A stretch of DNA of 64,000 nucleotides. It comes from DAISJI01 sp964559835 (GTDB lineage Bacteria > Acidobacteriota > Terriglobia > Terriglobales > Acidobacteriaceae). The notes beneath the pieces are model-generated. The model was not told the DNA's origin, ran no database searches, and worked only from the letters and a program-made list of their open reading frames with translations. Each line of letters begins with the position of its first letter. Position 1 is the stretch's first letter. The translations under genes and the position numbers were made by a program. The stretch spans positions 1 to 64,000 of the forward strand of contig CAZLJE010000024.1 of assembly GCA_964559835.1 (NCBI GenBank), written 5' to 3'. Of this stretch, positions 50,368-59,553 are shown one piece after another.

Positions 50368-52437
50368 AGCCGATTCCAGCGTTTCCGCCGCCCGATTCAG
50401 CGCATCCGTGAGCGCCTTCAGTTGCTGCGCGGTAGCTGCCGCATCGTTGCGGTCGATCGCTTCATTCACGCCTGGGATCACCGATGCCGAATAGCCGCGC
50501 AGATCCGCGGGCGCATAGATCGCGTGCTTGAAGTATGGCCTGCGCGGAAGACCTTCGGGCAGCAGCAGCGCGCTTTCGGTAGCGCGCAACGCGGCGTTCA
50601 ACGTCTGCGGGTTCGGGCGGTTCTGCGCCCGGAACGTATTCACGGCAGCGGCAGCGCGGGCGAAACGGGCAGCGGCAGCGGAAGCACCATCGAACTTCGG
50701 CGCCTTGTCGGCGAGCGCCGAATTGGCCCGTTTCTGCGCCGCGTCGAGGTAGTTCGAAATCTCCTTCGCGTACGCCTCGTAGTCGTAGGGCAACACGTCG
50801 CTCTCGGACATCCGCAGCACCTGCAGGCCCATGAAGCGCGCTAACTCCTGCGAGTAGAGGAAATTCGTGTCGCCGAATTTCTTGAACCATGCGAAGTTAT
50901 CGAACACGGAGTGGTACACGCCGTAACTGCCGCTGCTGCGGATATCGCTCGCGGGCACCCCGGAGTGATCGAGGAAAGCGGTGAAGTCCGACCCGCTACC
51001 GAGATTCCCGACTGGCGGCTCGTCGATGGTCGCGGTATTGGGCGGACTCACTCGCGGACGCGGCCCGCGCCATTGGTCGTAAAGCATGCCGCCCTTCGGA
51101 CTGGGAACCGCCTTGGCGATGTCACGCAAGAAACCGCGCAAACTCGGCACCGCCGACGCGCGGAAGTTCGGTCCCGACGACCCGGTGTCCGTATTGAAGT
51201 AGCCGACTGCCTTGGCGAGCGAAGCTTCGTTCTGCTCCAGCCATTCGGTCGAGCCGACAAGCCCCTGCTCCTCGCCGTCCCAACTGGCGAAGAGGATGGT
51301 GCGCTTGGGGCGCCAGCCGGTCTTGAGCAGCGTCGCCACGCCGCGCGCTGCCTCGAGCATCGCGACCGTGCCGCTGATGGGATCGACCGCGCCATACGCC
51401 CACGCGTCGCGATGATTGCCGGCGATCACCAGTTCATCAGGCCAGCGCGTGCCGGGAACGCGCGCAATAACGTCCCAGATCGTGCGATAGGCATAGTCCT
51501 GCTTGATGTGGATCTTCACGCGCGCGGGGCCGGGACCGATGTGATACGTGAACGGCAGCGCGCCCTGCCACTCGCGCGGCGATTCGGGACCGCTCAGGGT
51601 TTCCAGGATGGGGCCAGCATCGCGGTACGAGAGCGGCAAGGTCGGGACCTTCGGCATGTCGGGCGAGTCTTCCGGCTTGACGCGCTTGGAATCCGGCAGA
51701 TCCATCGTGGATGCGAAACCCGGAGTCGTCGGATCGCCCGGATATTCGAATCCGTACTCAATGGTGCCGCGCTGAATGCCGGTGTCGGGACGCCACGGCC
51801 CTTTCGGATAAACGTCGCCGCGGAAGTAGCCGTCGTCCATCGGGTCGGAATAGATGATGAGCGCCGCCGCGCCCGTCTCCTGCGCCATGTACGCCTTCAC
51901 GCCGCGGAAGTTTTCGCCGTAACGGCAGATCAGGATGCGTCCCTTGGGATCGATCTTCAGGTCCTTGAGCTTGTCGAAATCCTCGGGACGGCAGTAGTTC
52001 GCGTAGATGACTTCGGCCTCAGCGTCACCGGAGGGCGAGTAGCCGCTGAACGCCGGTGTGACGCGCGGATCGTCCTGAAAGGGATCGCCGTCCACGTGCT
52101 CCTTGCTCGGGCCGTGCATGATGACGCCAACGGGAGCGGTGAGGTCGATGCTGACTTCGGCGGGATAATTCATCCAGACGCGGTAGGGGACGATCTCGGT
52201 CTCGAGCCCCCAGGATTTGAAGAGGCCGGCGACGTAATCGGCGGTCTTCTTATCTTCGGGTGTGCCGGCGATGTGCGGCTCCAAGGTGAGGACGCGCATG
52301 TACTCCTCGGCCTGCTTGGGGTCGGGGACGGCGAGGAACTGCTGCTCGAGGGATTTGTGGTTCGGCTGTGTGGGAGCTTGGGCGTATAACGTGGAGCAGA
52401 TCAGGGCGAGAAAGAGGACGACCGTGGCTCGGCGCAT
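50356..52437 (-). CDS. Secreted M28-family metallopeptidase (glutamate carboxypeptidase II-like)
   Basis: The 693-residue protein has a signal peptide (MRRATVVLFLALICSTLYAQ), a protease-associated domain (about 110-260), an M28 peptidase domain and a C-terminal transferrin-receptor-like dimerisation domain. The M28 zinc ligands are GNHRDAWAYGAVDP, SWDGEEQGLVGS and NTDTGSSGPNF, plus a later YHSVFDNF histidine. This is the layout of human PSMA/NAALADase. It probably releases acidic or C-terminal residues from peptides in the periplasm. Confidence 0.94.
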   Translation of the reverse strand: MRRATVVLFLALICSTLYAQAPTQPNHKSLEQQFLAVPDPKQAEEYMRVLTLEPHIAGTPEDKKTADYVAGLFKSWGLETEIVPYRVWMNYPAEVSIDLTAPVGVIMHGPSKEHVDGDPFQDDPRVTPAFSGYSPSGDAEAEVIYANYCRPEDFDKLKDLKIDPKGRILICRYGENFRGVKAYMAQETGAAALIIYSDPMDDGYFRGDVYPKGPWRPDTGIQRGTIEYGFEYPGDPTTPGFASTMDLPDSKRVKPEDSPDMPKVPTLPLSYRDAGPILETLSGPESPREWQGALPFTYHIGPGPARVKIHIKQDYAYRTIWDVIARVPGTRWPDELVIAGNHRDAWAYGAVDPISGTVAMLEAARGVATLLKTGWRPKRTILFASWDGEEQGLVGSTEWLEQNEASLAKAVGYFNTDTGSSGPNFRASAVPSLRGFLRDIAKAVPSPKGGMLYDQWRGPRPRVSPPNTATIDEPPVGNLGSGSDFTAFLDHSGVPASDIRSSGSYGVYHSVFDNFAWFKKFGDTNFLYSQELARFMGLQVLRMSESDVLPYDYEAYAKEISNYLDAAQKRANSALADKAPKFDGASAAAARFARAAAAVNTFRAQNRPNPQTLNAALRATESALLLPEGLPRRPYFKHAIYAPADLRGYSASVIPGVNEAIDRNDAAATAQQLKALTDALNRAAETLESALRH

Positions 52438-52459
52438 TGGGAAGTGATTCTAAAGGCGC

Positions 52460-52489
52460 AACCGCAAAGGACGCAAAGGAACGCTAAGA
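52460..52489. repeat. Period-10 array (CGCAAAGG type)
   Basis: Three 10-mers in phase, AACCGCAAAG, GACGCAAAGG and AACGCTAAGA, lie upstream of the M28 start codon. Confidence 0.8.
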
Positions 52490-52517
52490 AAAGCGGACGC
52501 TGATCAGAGCGAGGCAA

Positions 52518-52766
52518 TTAAATGCGCTCGAAATACTGGAACACTGATTCGTCATCGTCCCACGTGTGAGGAGAGCCGTCCGGTTGCTGGAGCCAGAGAT
52601 CGTGCTTGGACTCGCAACTGTCCGCAAGGATGATCCAAACCTCTCCCGCTTTCCGCACCTCGCCGGTTGGTCGGTCTTTCTGGTCGGTGAAAATCAAGTC
52701 CTTCTTCAACCGAACCCGATCACCGGGTCGAAGCCCGCACGAATACGTTTTCGAATCAGCGTTCAT
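52518..52766 (-). CDS. Small hypothetical protein
   Basis: The 82-residue frame (MNADSKTYSCGLRPGDRVRL, later AGEVWIILADSCESKHDLWL) has a compact beta-type composition and a plausible SH3-like RxGDRVRLKKDL start, but no family I know. The start codon and the first residues come from the adjoining ATCAGCG decamer repeat. It lies downstream of kbl on the same strand. Confidence 0.55.
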   Translation of the reverse strand: MNADSKTYSCGLRPGDRVRLKKDLIFTDQKDRPTGEVRKAGEVWIILADSCESKHDLWLQQPDGSPHTWDDDESVFQYFERI

Positions 52767-52788
52767 CAGCGTTGATCAGCGGCGATTG
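52765..52788. repeat. Period-10 array (ATCAGCG type)
   Basis: Units built on ATCAGCGTTC, ATCAGCGTTG and ATCAGCGGCG surround and include the start of the 82-residue gene. Confidence 0.6.
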
Positions 52789-52791
52789 TTG

Positions 52792-54006
52792 TTAGTGAAT
52801 AATCCTGAGCCTCTTGCCAACTCGCGCCAAAATCCCCAGTGCCTGCTCCAGGTGCTCGTGCTTATGCGCAGCGCTCATGATCGTCCGGATGCGCGCTTTG
52901 CCTTCGGGGACGGTCGGGAACGCGATGCCGGTCGCCATCAGGCCCTCCTTGAACAGCTCGCGCGAGAACTCCATCGCCAGGCGTCCTTCGCCGACGATGA
53001 TGGGCGTGATCGGCGTCTCGCTCTTGGGCGTGTTCTGTCCGCCGATGTTGAAACCCAACGTGCCGAGTTCCTTCTTGAAGAAGTTCGTGTTGTCCCAGAG
53101 TTTTTGGATGAGCTCCGGTTCCTGCTCCAGCACCTCGAACGCCGCAATGCAGGTGGCGGCGACGGACGGCGGGTGCGAGGTCGAGAACAGGAACGGCCGC
53201 CCGCGGTGGTAGAGGAACTCGATCAGGTCGCGTGTGCCGCAGACATATCCGCCCAGCGCTCCGATCGCCTTCGAGAGCGTGCCCACCTGGATGTCCACGC
53301 GCCCGTGGACGCCGAAGTGGTCGATGGTGCCGCGCCCGTTCTTGCCCAGTACGCCCGAGGCATGCGCGTCGTCGACCATCATGATGGCGCCGTATTTTTC
53401 GGCGAGATCGCACAGCCCGGGCAGTGGGCCGATGTCGCCGTCCATCGAGAACACGCCATCGGTGATCATCAGCTTCTTGCCCGGCTGGTCCTTCACGCTG
53501 GCGAGTTGCTCTTCGGCGTGCGCCAGGTCCTTGTGGCGGAAGACGAGGATCTTCGCGCGCGATAAGCGCGCACCGTCGATGATCGAAGCATGGTTGAGCT
53601 CGTCGGAGATGATGAAATCTTCCTTACCCAGCACAGCCGACACGGTCCCTGCATTTGCCGTAAACCCCGACTGGAACACGACGCACGCTTCAACGTTCTT
53701 GAAGCGCGCGATTTTCTCCTCGAGCTCCATGTGGATGCGCATCGTGCCGGTAATCGTCCGCACTGCCCCCGAGCCGACGCCGTACTTCTTCAGCGCCGCC
53801 ATCGCCGCCTCGCGCAGTTTCGGGTGTGTGGTCAGGCCGAGATAATTGTTCGAGGCGACATTGATGACCTTCTTCCCGTCGAATGTGCAGACGGCGTCCT
53901 GCTGGTCTTCGAGGACGCGCAGCTTGAAGTAGGTGCCCTTCTGCTTGAGTTCATTGAGCTGGTCGCCGAGATAGGAGAGCGGGTTGGTGCGGGTGGCAGT
54001 CGTCAT
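52792..54006 (-). CDS. kbl: Glycine C-acetyltransferase (2-amino-3-ketobutyrate CoA ligase)
   Basis: Kbl cleaves 2-amino-3-ketobutyrate with CoA to glycine and acetyl-CoA, the second step of threonine breakdown after Tdh. The 404-residue PLP enzyme has VASNNYLGLTTHPKLREAA, MMVDDAHASGVLGKNGRGTI and the PLP-lysine motif VGTLSKAIGALGGYVCGT (near residue 250). Tdh lies at 54570-55625 on the same strand, separated by an opposite-strand VOC gene, so the pair is close but not one simple operon. Confidence 0.95.
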   Translation of the reverse strand: MTTATRTNPLSYLGDQLNELKQKGTYFKLRVLEDQQDAVCTFDGKKVINVASNNYLGLTTHPKLREAAMAALKKYGVGSGAVRTITGTMRIHMELEEKIARFKNVEACVVFQSGFTANAGTVSAVLGKEDFIISDELNHASIIDGARLSRAKILVFRHKDLAHAEEQLASVKDQPGKKLMITDGVFSMDGDIGPLPGLCDLAEKYGAIMMVDDAHASGVLGKNGRGTIDHFGVHGRVDIQVGTLSKAIGALGGYVCGTRDLIEFLYHRGRPFLFSTSHPPSVAATCIAAFEVLEQEPELIQKLWDNTNFFKKELGTLGFNIGGQNTPKSETPITPIIVGEGRLAMEFSRELFKEGLMATGIAFPTVPEGKARIRTIMSAAHKHEHLEQALGILARVGKRLRIIH

Positions 54007-54017
54007 AAAACCTCAGC

Positions 54018-54047
54018 CGCGGATCAACGCGGATGCACGCGGATTAG
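54018..54047. repeat. Period-10 array (CGCGGATNNA type)
   Basis: Three 10-mers in phase, CGCGGATCAA, CGCGGATGCA and CGCGGATTAG, lie directly upstream of the kbl start codon. Confidence 0.85.
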
Positions 54048-54143
54048 AAAACTGAATAGTGTAACGCGGAAGGGCACCAACATTGACCTGCTCAAATGCC
54101 AGATTGGGTTGACTGGCAGTCGAAAGAGCACTCTAATCCGTCC

Positions 54144-54524
54144 ATGTCATTGTTCTCCCGTGGGCCGATGTTCAACTTCAATGGCGGATACGTCGTTGTG
54201 GACGATCCCGCCGTCGCCTTGGAGTGGTACTCGCGGGTGTTCGGCTGCCGTGCCAACACCTACGAGGACGACGAGCGTGGAACGTCAATACTTGCGCAAT
54301 TCAGCGACGAAGACCCGGGGATGGCAATACTCGGTCCGCCGAACCCTGACGCTCCGGATGAACCTCCGCCAATCCTGAACACCAACAATATTCAGAAAGC
54401 GCACGCGTACCTTACAGAACGTGGAGCGTATGTCGGAGCCATTGAACAGGATGCGCAGGGCACGAAGCACTTTGAAGTGCGCGATTGTTGCGGAAACATA
54501 CTAGAAGTGAGCGAAGAACCGTAA
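54144..54524 (+). CDS. VOC/glyoxalase-superfamily protein
   Basis: The VOC fold supports metal-dependent isomerases, dioxygenases and resistance proteins. The 126-residue form (ATG 54144) reads NGGYVVVDDPAVALEWYSRV at the start and ends HFEVRDCCGNILEVSEE, typical edges of a single VOC domain. Starts at 54096 and 54168 are also possible; none has a good ribosome site. Metal-ligand residues are not all in place. It lies between kbl and tdh on the opposite strand. Substrate unknown. Confidence 0.72.
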   Translation: MSLFSRGPMFNFNGGYVVVDDPAVALEWYSRVFGCRANTYEDDERGTSILAQFSDEDPGMAILGPPNPDAPDEPPPILNTNNIQKAHAYLTERGAYVGAIEQDAQGTKHFEVRDCCGNILEVSEEP

Positions 54525-54569
54525 GCTGCTTCGTTTAGCTGCAGTGCTCTACCCACGTGCCTCGATTTT

Positions 54570-55625
54570 TTAGCCTTTTGATCCGTTCGGATACAGCAAA
54601 ATCTTGCTTGCCTCGCCGGTGCGCAGCCGCTCCATGCCCTTGCTGAAGTCCTTCAGCGGCATGCGGTCGGTGATGACCGGATGCAAGTCGAGCTTTCCGG
54701 CCTTGAGCAGCGCCGTCATCTGGTACCAGGTCTTGTACATCAGGCGGCCGTTGATGCCCTGCACCACTGCGCCCTTGAAGATGATTTGGTCCGCCAGGTC
54801 CATGGTGACCGGCTTGGAAGGAATGCCAAGCAGCGAGGCGCGTCCGCCGCGGCGGAGGATGTCGAAGCCAAGATGGATCGCGTCGGGATGGCCGGCCATC
54901 TCGAGCAGCACGTCAACGCCTATGCCATTGGTCGCGTCGAGCACGATGCCGAGCACGTCATCCTTGGTCGGATCGAGTACGTAGTCGGCCTTCATCTGCT
55001 TGGCGATGTTGCGGCGATACTCGTTGACCTCGATGGCGAACACCTGCGTGGCGCCGCACGCCTTGGCGACCGCGATGGCAAATAGTCCGATCGGGCCGCA
55101 GCCGGTAATGGCTACGGATTTTGCGGCGATGTCGCCCGCCAGGACGGTGTGAACGGCATTTCCGAGGGGATCGAGGATGGAGGCGTATTCCTGCGGGATT
55201 TCGGGGTCGAGCTTCCAGATATTCGATTCGGGGATAACGACGTATTCCGCGAAGGCCCCATTTGCGTCGACGCCAATGATGCTGACGTTCTGGCAAATGT
55301 GGGCCTCGCCTGTTCGGCATTGCAGGCATTTGCCGCAGGCGACGTGCATCTCGGCGGAAACGAAATCGCCTTCCTTAACGCTCGTGACTTCCTTGCCGAC
55401 GGCGGCAACGTGTCCGCAGAACTCGTGTCCGGGAATGAGCGGCGGATGGATGCGGTTCTGCGCCCACGCGTCCCAGTTATAAATGTGCAGGTCGGTGCCG
55501 CAGACGCTGGCGACTTTGACTTTGACGAGGACGTCGGTGAGGCCGATCTTCGGCACCTCGACCTCGCGAACTTCGGCGCCGGCCTTGGCCTCCGCCTTGA
55601 CGATCGCCTGCATGGTTTCCGGCAT
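54570..55625 (-). CDS. tdh: L-threonine 3-dehydrogenase
   Basis: Tdh oxidises L-threonine with NAD+ to 2-amino-3-ketobutyrate, the substrate of Kbl. I start at ATG 55625 (MPETMQAIVKAEAKAGAEVR), preceded by AAAGGA; the ATG at 55652 is an alternative. The 351-residue zinc alcohol-dehydrogenase-type protein has the catalytic zinc ligands VCGTDLHIYNWDAW and PGHEFCGHVAAVG, structural-zinc cysteines in CGKCLQCRTGEAHIC and the NAD motif ITGCGPIGLFAIAVAKACGA. Confidence 0.94.
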   Translation of the reverse strand: MPETMQAIVKAEAKAGAEVREVEVPKIGLTDVLVKVKVASVCGTDLHIYNWDAWAQNRIHPPLIPGHEFCGHVAAVGKEVTSVKEGDFVSAEMHVACGKCLQCRTGEAHICQNVSIIGVDANGAFAEYVVIPESNIWKLDPEIPQEYASILDPLGNAVHTVLAGDIAAKSVAITGCGPIGLFAIAVAKACGATQVFAIEVNEYRRNIAKQMKADYVLDPTKDDVLGIVLDATNGIGVDVLLEMAGHPDAIHLGFDILRRGGRASLLGIPSKPVTMDLADQIIFKGAVVQGINGRLMYKTWYQMTALLKAGKLDLHPVITDRMPLKDFSKGMERLRTGEASKILLYPNGSKG

Positions 55626-55757
55626 GGAAAGGGGTCCTTTCGCCCGCAGCACGGCGCGCCTACAGCAGCATCGCGCTTCTCGGGGGAACTGCCGATTTTA
55701 ACATGCGTATCGCGCTCCGAGGACGCGCGTCACCGTCCCGAGTGACGCCGCGGCTCA

Positions 55758-56102
55758 TTACGGGTTCGGTTGCTGGATCAGCGATACCTGTGCGGCAGTA
55801 ATGACCTCCAACTCCACTTCAATGCCGCCGATCCAACCCGAGATGAGGTTGTAGATGAATGCTCCCATCGCGCCCATGACGAAGCCCATGACGGCGTAGC
55901 CAACCGGCAGCAGCACCGCCAAACTAATCGCCCCTATGCCACTCACCGACGAATCGCCGCTGACACTGCTGCCGAGAACACCGAGGATTCCAGCAATGAG
56001 GAGAATCGGGGCGAACAGCAATCCGATGGCGCCATAGCAGAGCCCCGAAATCTTTGCCACCGACATTACGTCAAATCTCTTGACACGATGCACGCGTACC
56101 AC
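55758..56102 (-). CDS. Small membrane protein, DUF3566-like
   Basis: The 114-residue protein has two long hydrophobic segments (SGLCYGAIGLLFAPILLIAG, and VLLPVGYAVMGFVMGAMGAF) around a Gly/Ser loop, followed by IYNLISGWIGGIEVELE. The start RVKRFDVMSVAKI and the layout resemble the DUF3566 family. No function is known. The MFS gene ends 28 bp away on the same strand. Confidence 0.68.
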   Translation of the reverse strand: MVRVHRVKRFDVMSVAKISGLCYGAIGLLFAPILLIAGILGVLGSSVSGDSSVSGIGAISLAVLLPVGYAVMGFVMGAMGAFIYNLISGWIGGIEVELEVITAAQVSLIQQPNP

Positions 56103-56129
56103 CTCGCTGGTCGGTCGCGAATTGTCCGA

Positions 56130-57461
56130 CTAACCACCGGATGAAGCAAGCCCTTTCCGCCACAGCCGCTGCATCGCCACCCACCATGCCGCCGGGATGA
56201 TCAGGAACGCCCCGGTATATGCGGCCAAGGCGCGCAGCGACACACCGGCATCGACCGCAGCCGACGACGCGTACGAGGTCACCGCGATCGCCATCATGCA
56301 CAAGCCGAAATCAGCGGCGAAGACGCGGCCGCGAAACTGGTCGTCGCTGTTGAGTTGCAGCATGGTCGTCGAGAAGGTCCAGATCACGGAACCGCCACAG
56401 TGCGCGACCACCACGCAAAAGATGGCCACCCACACGTTGGGTGCGATGGACAGTGCCCCGACGCCGAGTGCGGCGGCAAAGAACCCGACCAGGATGCCGC
56501 GCCGCAACCGCTCGTCGCGTTGGCCCGCCCAATCGGCGGCGATAAGCGGACCGAGAAGCGCGCCGATCCCGCGTGCGCCGATGAGCAGGCTCATTCCGAG
56601 CACGCCGCCTTTTTCCGCCGGCCCGATGTGGACGGCGAACATGCGCTCGCCCATGAGTGCGTACGTGACCCAAGTCGCGCCGATGAACAGCCCAAGGCCG
56701 AATTTAACGAACACGGTCGCCAGCAGCCGGCGGTCGCGCTTCATGTAGCGCGCGCCCTCCACCATGGGCAAGAAGTCGACAAGTTCCCGCGCCCGCAGCG
56801 GCGGTTGTCCTTCCGCGTGAGGCTCTTCGAACCGCATGCTCGAGATCAGCAGCGCCGACGCGATGAACGACAGCGCGTTGAGAACGAACACCGTTTCGCG
56901 CGATGTGTACGCGAGCACGATGCCGCCGAGCGTCGCCCCCACCGCGAGGTCGAACGACCAGGTGATCGAAGAGAGCGTGTTGGCAACAATGATGTCCTCG
57001 CGATCCACGATGTTCGGAATGACTGAATTCCGTGCCGGCTCGAAGAACGAGACCATCACCGACTCGGCGATGAGCAACGGGTATGCGAACAGGATCATTT
57101 CGCGCGAGCGCACCAGCATCATCGATAGCACGATCACAGCTCGGACCAGATCGGCGGCGATCATGACGCGCTTGCGTCGAATCCGGTCGTTCACGACCCC
57201 TGCCGACGGTCCGGCCAGTGCCGGCGGAAGTACTTGGAGAGCGAGCGCCAGCCCGAGCGACTGCGCCCGTCCGGTGAAATTCAGCAGGAGCGTGTAGATG
57301 GCGATGGTGTAGAACCAGTCGCCGAGTTCGCTGACGATCTGCGCCGCCCACAGCCGGCGAAAATTCCCGTTACTCCGCAGCAGCCGCCAGTACGCGCGCG
57401 CGGAGACCTCCTGGCGTGGCGAGGCGCTGAATTCAAGGGCGGATTCGGAAGGGGAGGACAT
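56130..57461 (-). CDS. Major facilitator superfamily exporter
   Basis: The 443-residue protein has about 12 membrane segments. Early NFRRLWAAQIVSELGDWFYT and the loop VNDRIRRKRVMIAADLVRAV (a variant of the MFS cytoplasmic A motif) place it with DHA3-type drug or metabolite exporters. The start MSSPSESALEFSASPRQE is a short hydrophilic leader. Its ATG directly abuts a heptad array. The substrate is unknown. Confidence 0.88.
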   Translation of the reverse strand: MSSPSESALEFSASPRQEVSARAYWRLLRSNGNFRRLWAAQIVSELGDWFYTIAIYTLLLNFTGRAQSLGLALALQVLPPALAGPSAGVVNDRIRRKRVMIAADLVRAVIVLSMMLVRSREMILFAYPLLIAESVMVSFFEPARNSVIPNIVDREDIIVANTLSSITWSFDLAVGATLGGIVLAYTSRETVFVLNALSFIASALLISSMRFEEPHAEGQPPLRARELVDFLPMVEGARYMKRDRRLLATVFVKFGLGLFIGATWVTYALMGERMFAVHIGPAEKGGVLGMSLLIGARGIGALLGPLIAADWAGQRDERLRRGILVGFFAAALGVGALSIAPNVWVAIFCVVVAHCGGSVIWTFSTTMLQLNSDDQFRGRVFAADFGLCMMAIAVTSYASSAAVDAGVSLRALAAYTGAFLIIPAAWWVAMQRLWRKGLASSGG

Positions 57462-57541
57462 TTTCGATTTTTGATTTTCGATTTTTGATTTCCGTGGCAG
57501 GCACCAGCGACTCGAAAATCAACAATCGAAAATCGAAAATG
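57460..57541. repeat. Inverted pair of A/T-rich period-7 arrays
   Basis: The left arm has ATTTTCG, ATTTTTG, ATTTTCG, ATTTTTG and ATTTCCG. The right arm has CTCGAAA, ATCAACA, ATCGAAA and ATCGAAA. The arms are complementary and are separated by 17 bp of unrelated GC-rich sequence. The left arm overlaps the start codon of the MFS gene. Confidence 0.88.
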
Positions 57542-57639
57542 AAGTTCAGTCTAACAGTCTGATTCGGGCATCCGGACCTACCCCTAGCAACGTCATTTGA
57601 GTTGTAAAGTCGTCTGAGGCATATTGGTCTTATCTGGCG

Positions 57640-58029
57640 ATGACGGCGATTCGTCTTTATGCGGGGTTGGCGGGCGGCGCGGTGGCACTTGCGCTGGGGG
57701 CCACGTATTGGGTGCGCAGCCGCCGCAAATCTCCGGAGCAGATCGAGCGCGAACGGCGCCACCGCCTTAGCACCTACGGCCGAATCTGCGACGGCACCGT
57801 GCTCGACGTTCAGGAAGTGCAGTCGAACGGCACCGGCGGTCAATTCCTCCTTTACAGCTACGAGATAGGCGGCGTGGCCTACGAGGCGTCGCAGGACATC
57901 ACCCACCTGCGGCATTTCGTCGACATCCATTCCTGCAAGCTGGGCCTGCCGACATCCATCAAGTACGACCCGCAGAACCCGGGTAATTCGATCGTCATCG
58001 CCGAAGAGTGGACGGGACTGAGAAGCTAG
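57640..58029 (+). CDS. Membrane-anchored DUF3592-like protein
   Basis: The 129-residue protein has one N-terminal membrane segment (LYAGLAGGAVALALGATYWV), a basic juxtamembrane part and a beta domain with LLYSYEIGGVAYEASQDITH and a final TSIKYDPQNPGNSIVIAEEW. The last motif (YxPxNPxxS) is characteristic of DUF3592. Function unknown. It lies alone between heptad arrays and is not clearly in the ccdA transcript. Confidence 0.72.
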   Translation: MTAIRLYAGLAGGAVALALGATYWVRSRRKSPEQIERERRHRLSTYGRICDGTVLDVQEVQSNGTGGQFLLYSYEIGGVAYEASQDITHLRHFVDIHSCKLGLPTSIKYDPQNPGNSIVIAEEWTGLRS

Positions 58030-58130
58030 GCTTCAGGTTTCAGGGGGCAGGCTTCAGGAACCACCAAGCTTGAAAAGGGCTTCGAGTCCATATGCGTGAA
58101 CCTGACGCCCGAAACCTGACGCCTTTTCTG
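58027..58130. repeat. Inverted pair of period-7 arrays (CAGGCTT/CCTGACG)
   Basis: The left arm has TAGGCTT, CAGGTTT, CAGGGGG, CAGGCTT and CAGGAAC; its first unit contains the TAG stop of the upstream gene. The right arm has CCTGACG, CCCGAAA, CCTGACG and CCTTTTC, ending in a T run. As RNA it resembles an oversized terminator before ccdA. Confidence 0.88.
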
Positions 58131-58180
58131 TAACATTCCGCTACCCTCCCGCATCTCTTAGGGCAGGTACAATATCCATA

Positions 58181-58906
58181 ATGTCTAGTCTTCCTCTACC
58201 TCTAGCCGCTTTTCTGGCCGGGATACTGTCGTTCCTGTCGCCATGCGTCTTGCCGCTGGTGCCGGGCTACGTCTCGCTCATCTCCGGCTCGACGGTGGAG
58301 GAACTGGCCGGCAGCGAACATCGCCGCCTATTGCGCTCGGTGATGCTGCACTCCGCGATGTTCATCGCCGGTTTCAGCATCGTATTCATCGCCTTGGGCG
58401 CGATCGCCACCTCGCTGGGACAGATGACGCGGCAGTTCTATCCCATCCTGACCCGTATCGCCGGCCTCGTCATCATCATCTTCGGGCTGCACCTGACAGG
58501 GTTGCTGAAGATCAAGTGGTTCTACGCCGACAAGCGCATGCACGATGTGAAGGGCAGCAGCTCGCCGTGGGGCGCCTTCGTCGTCGGCTTCGCCTTCGCG
58601 TTCGGCTGGACACCATGCATCGGCCCGATCCTGGCCACGATCCTTGCCATTGCGGCGTCGGAAGATACCGTGATGAAGGGCGTGCTGCTGCTGACCGTGT
58701 ACTCGCTCGGGCTGGCGGTGCCGTTCCTGCTGACGTCGCTCGGCGTGGACCGTTTCCTCGCTTTCTACGGACGCTTCCGCCGCCACCTGCATGCGGTGGA
58801 AGTCACCAGCGGAGTGCTCCTGATCGCGATCGGCGTGCTCATCGTCATGCGCCAGTTGACCATCCTCTCCGGCTATCTTTCTTTCTTAAATAAATTCGCG
58901 CTGTGA
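58181..58906 (+). CDS. ccdA: CcdA-type cytochrome c biogenesis/thiol transport protein
   Basis: CcdA moves reducing equivalents from cytoplasmic thioredoxin across the inner membrane. The 241-residue protein has six membrane segments, with the redox cysteines in SFLSPCVLPLVPGYVSL (TM1, near 23) and FAFGWTPCIGPILATIL (TM4, near 146). It stands at the head of a three-gene unit with a thioredoxin-like protein and a DsbD-alpha-like protein. It is the membrane core of the split system. Confidence 0.95.
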   Translation: MSSLPLPLAAFLAGILSFLSPCVLPLVPGYVSLISGSTVEELAGSEHRRLLRSVMLHSAMFIAGFSIVFIALGAIATSLGQMTRQFYPILTRIAGLVIIIFGLHLTGLLKIKWFYADKRMHDVKGSSSPWGAFVVGFAFAFGWTPCIGPILATILAIAASEDTVMKGVLLLTVYSLGLAVPFLLTSLGVDRFLAFYGRFRRHLHAVEVTSGVLLIAIGVLIVMRQLTILSGYLSFLNKFAL

Positions 58907-58914
58907 GGAATTCA

Positions 58915-59553
58915 GTGGAACCGAACGAAAATCAGAACCCAACGCAGCCGGCCCCGGGCACGCCTGCGCCCCAGCCACCATCATCCAGGGCCCGCAGCGT
59001 CGGCATTATCGTCATCATCATCGTTGTCATCACGATCATGATCGTCGCCAGCAAACGCATGGTGAACAACCCCGGCGGCGGAAAACCGAATCTCGCTGCG
59101 TCCAATGTCAAGGGCCAGACCGCGCCCGACTTTGAACTCACCACGGTTGATGGCAAGAAGGTGAAGCTTTCCGACTACAAGGGCAAAGCCGTTGTCCTTA
59201 ACTTCTGGGCGACGTGGTGTGCCCCGTGCAAGATCGAGATCCCATGGTTCGTCGAGCTGCAGAAGCAGTACGCCTCGCAGGGCATGGAGATCGTCGGCGT
59301 GGCCATGGACGAGAATCCGAAGCCGGAAAAGATCGGCGCGTTCGCCAAGGAAGAAGGCATCAACTACACCGTGCTGCTCGGGACCGATCCGGTCGCCGAC
59401 ATGTACGGTGGCGCGGAAGTGCTGCCCACGACCTTCTACATCGGACGCGACGGCAAGATCGTCGCCCGCGCCTTCGGCCTCATCAGCCACGGCGAGATCG
59501 AGAAGAACATCCAGAGCGCGCTCAAGCAGGGCGCGCAGGTGGCGTCGCGATGA
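58915..59553 (+). CDS. TlpA/ResA-type thioredoxin-like protein
   Basis: This is a membrane-anchored periplasmic thiol-disulfide protein. From GTG 58915, with GAGGA 5 nt upstream (alternative GTG 58903 overlaps ccdA), the product is 212 residues: a short Pro-rich start, one membrane segment (VGIIVIIIVVITIMIVASKR) and a thioredoxin-like domain. The active site is FWATWCAPCKIEIPW (near residue 105), with the cis-Pro at EVLPTTFYIGRDG. ResA-like proteins reduce apocytochrome c or other partners. The stop codon overlaps the next gene's ATG by 4 bp. Confidence 0.93.
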   Translation: MEPNENQNPTQPAPGTPAPQPPSSRARSVGIIVIIIVVITIMIVASKRMVNNPGGGKPNLAASNVKGQTAPDFELTTVDGKKVKLSDYKGKAVVLNFWATWCAPCKIEIPWFVELQKQYASQGMEIVGVAMDENPKPEKIGAFAKEEGINYTVLLGTDPVADMYGGAEVLPTTFYIGRDGKIVARAFGLISHGEIEKNIQSALKQGAQVASR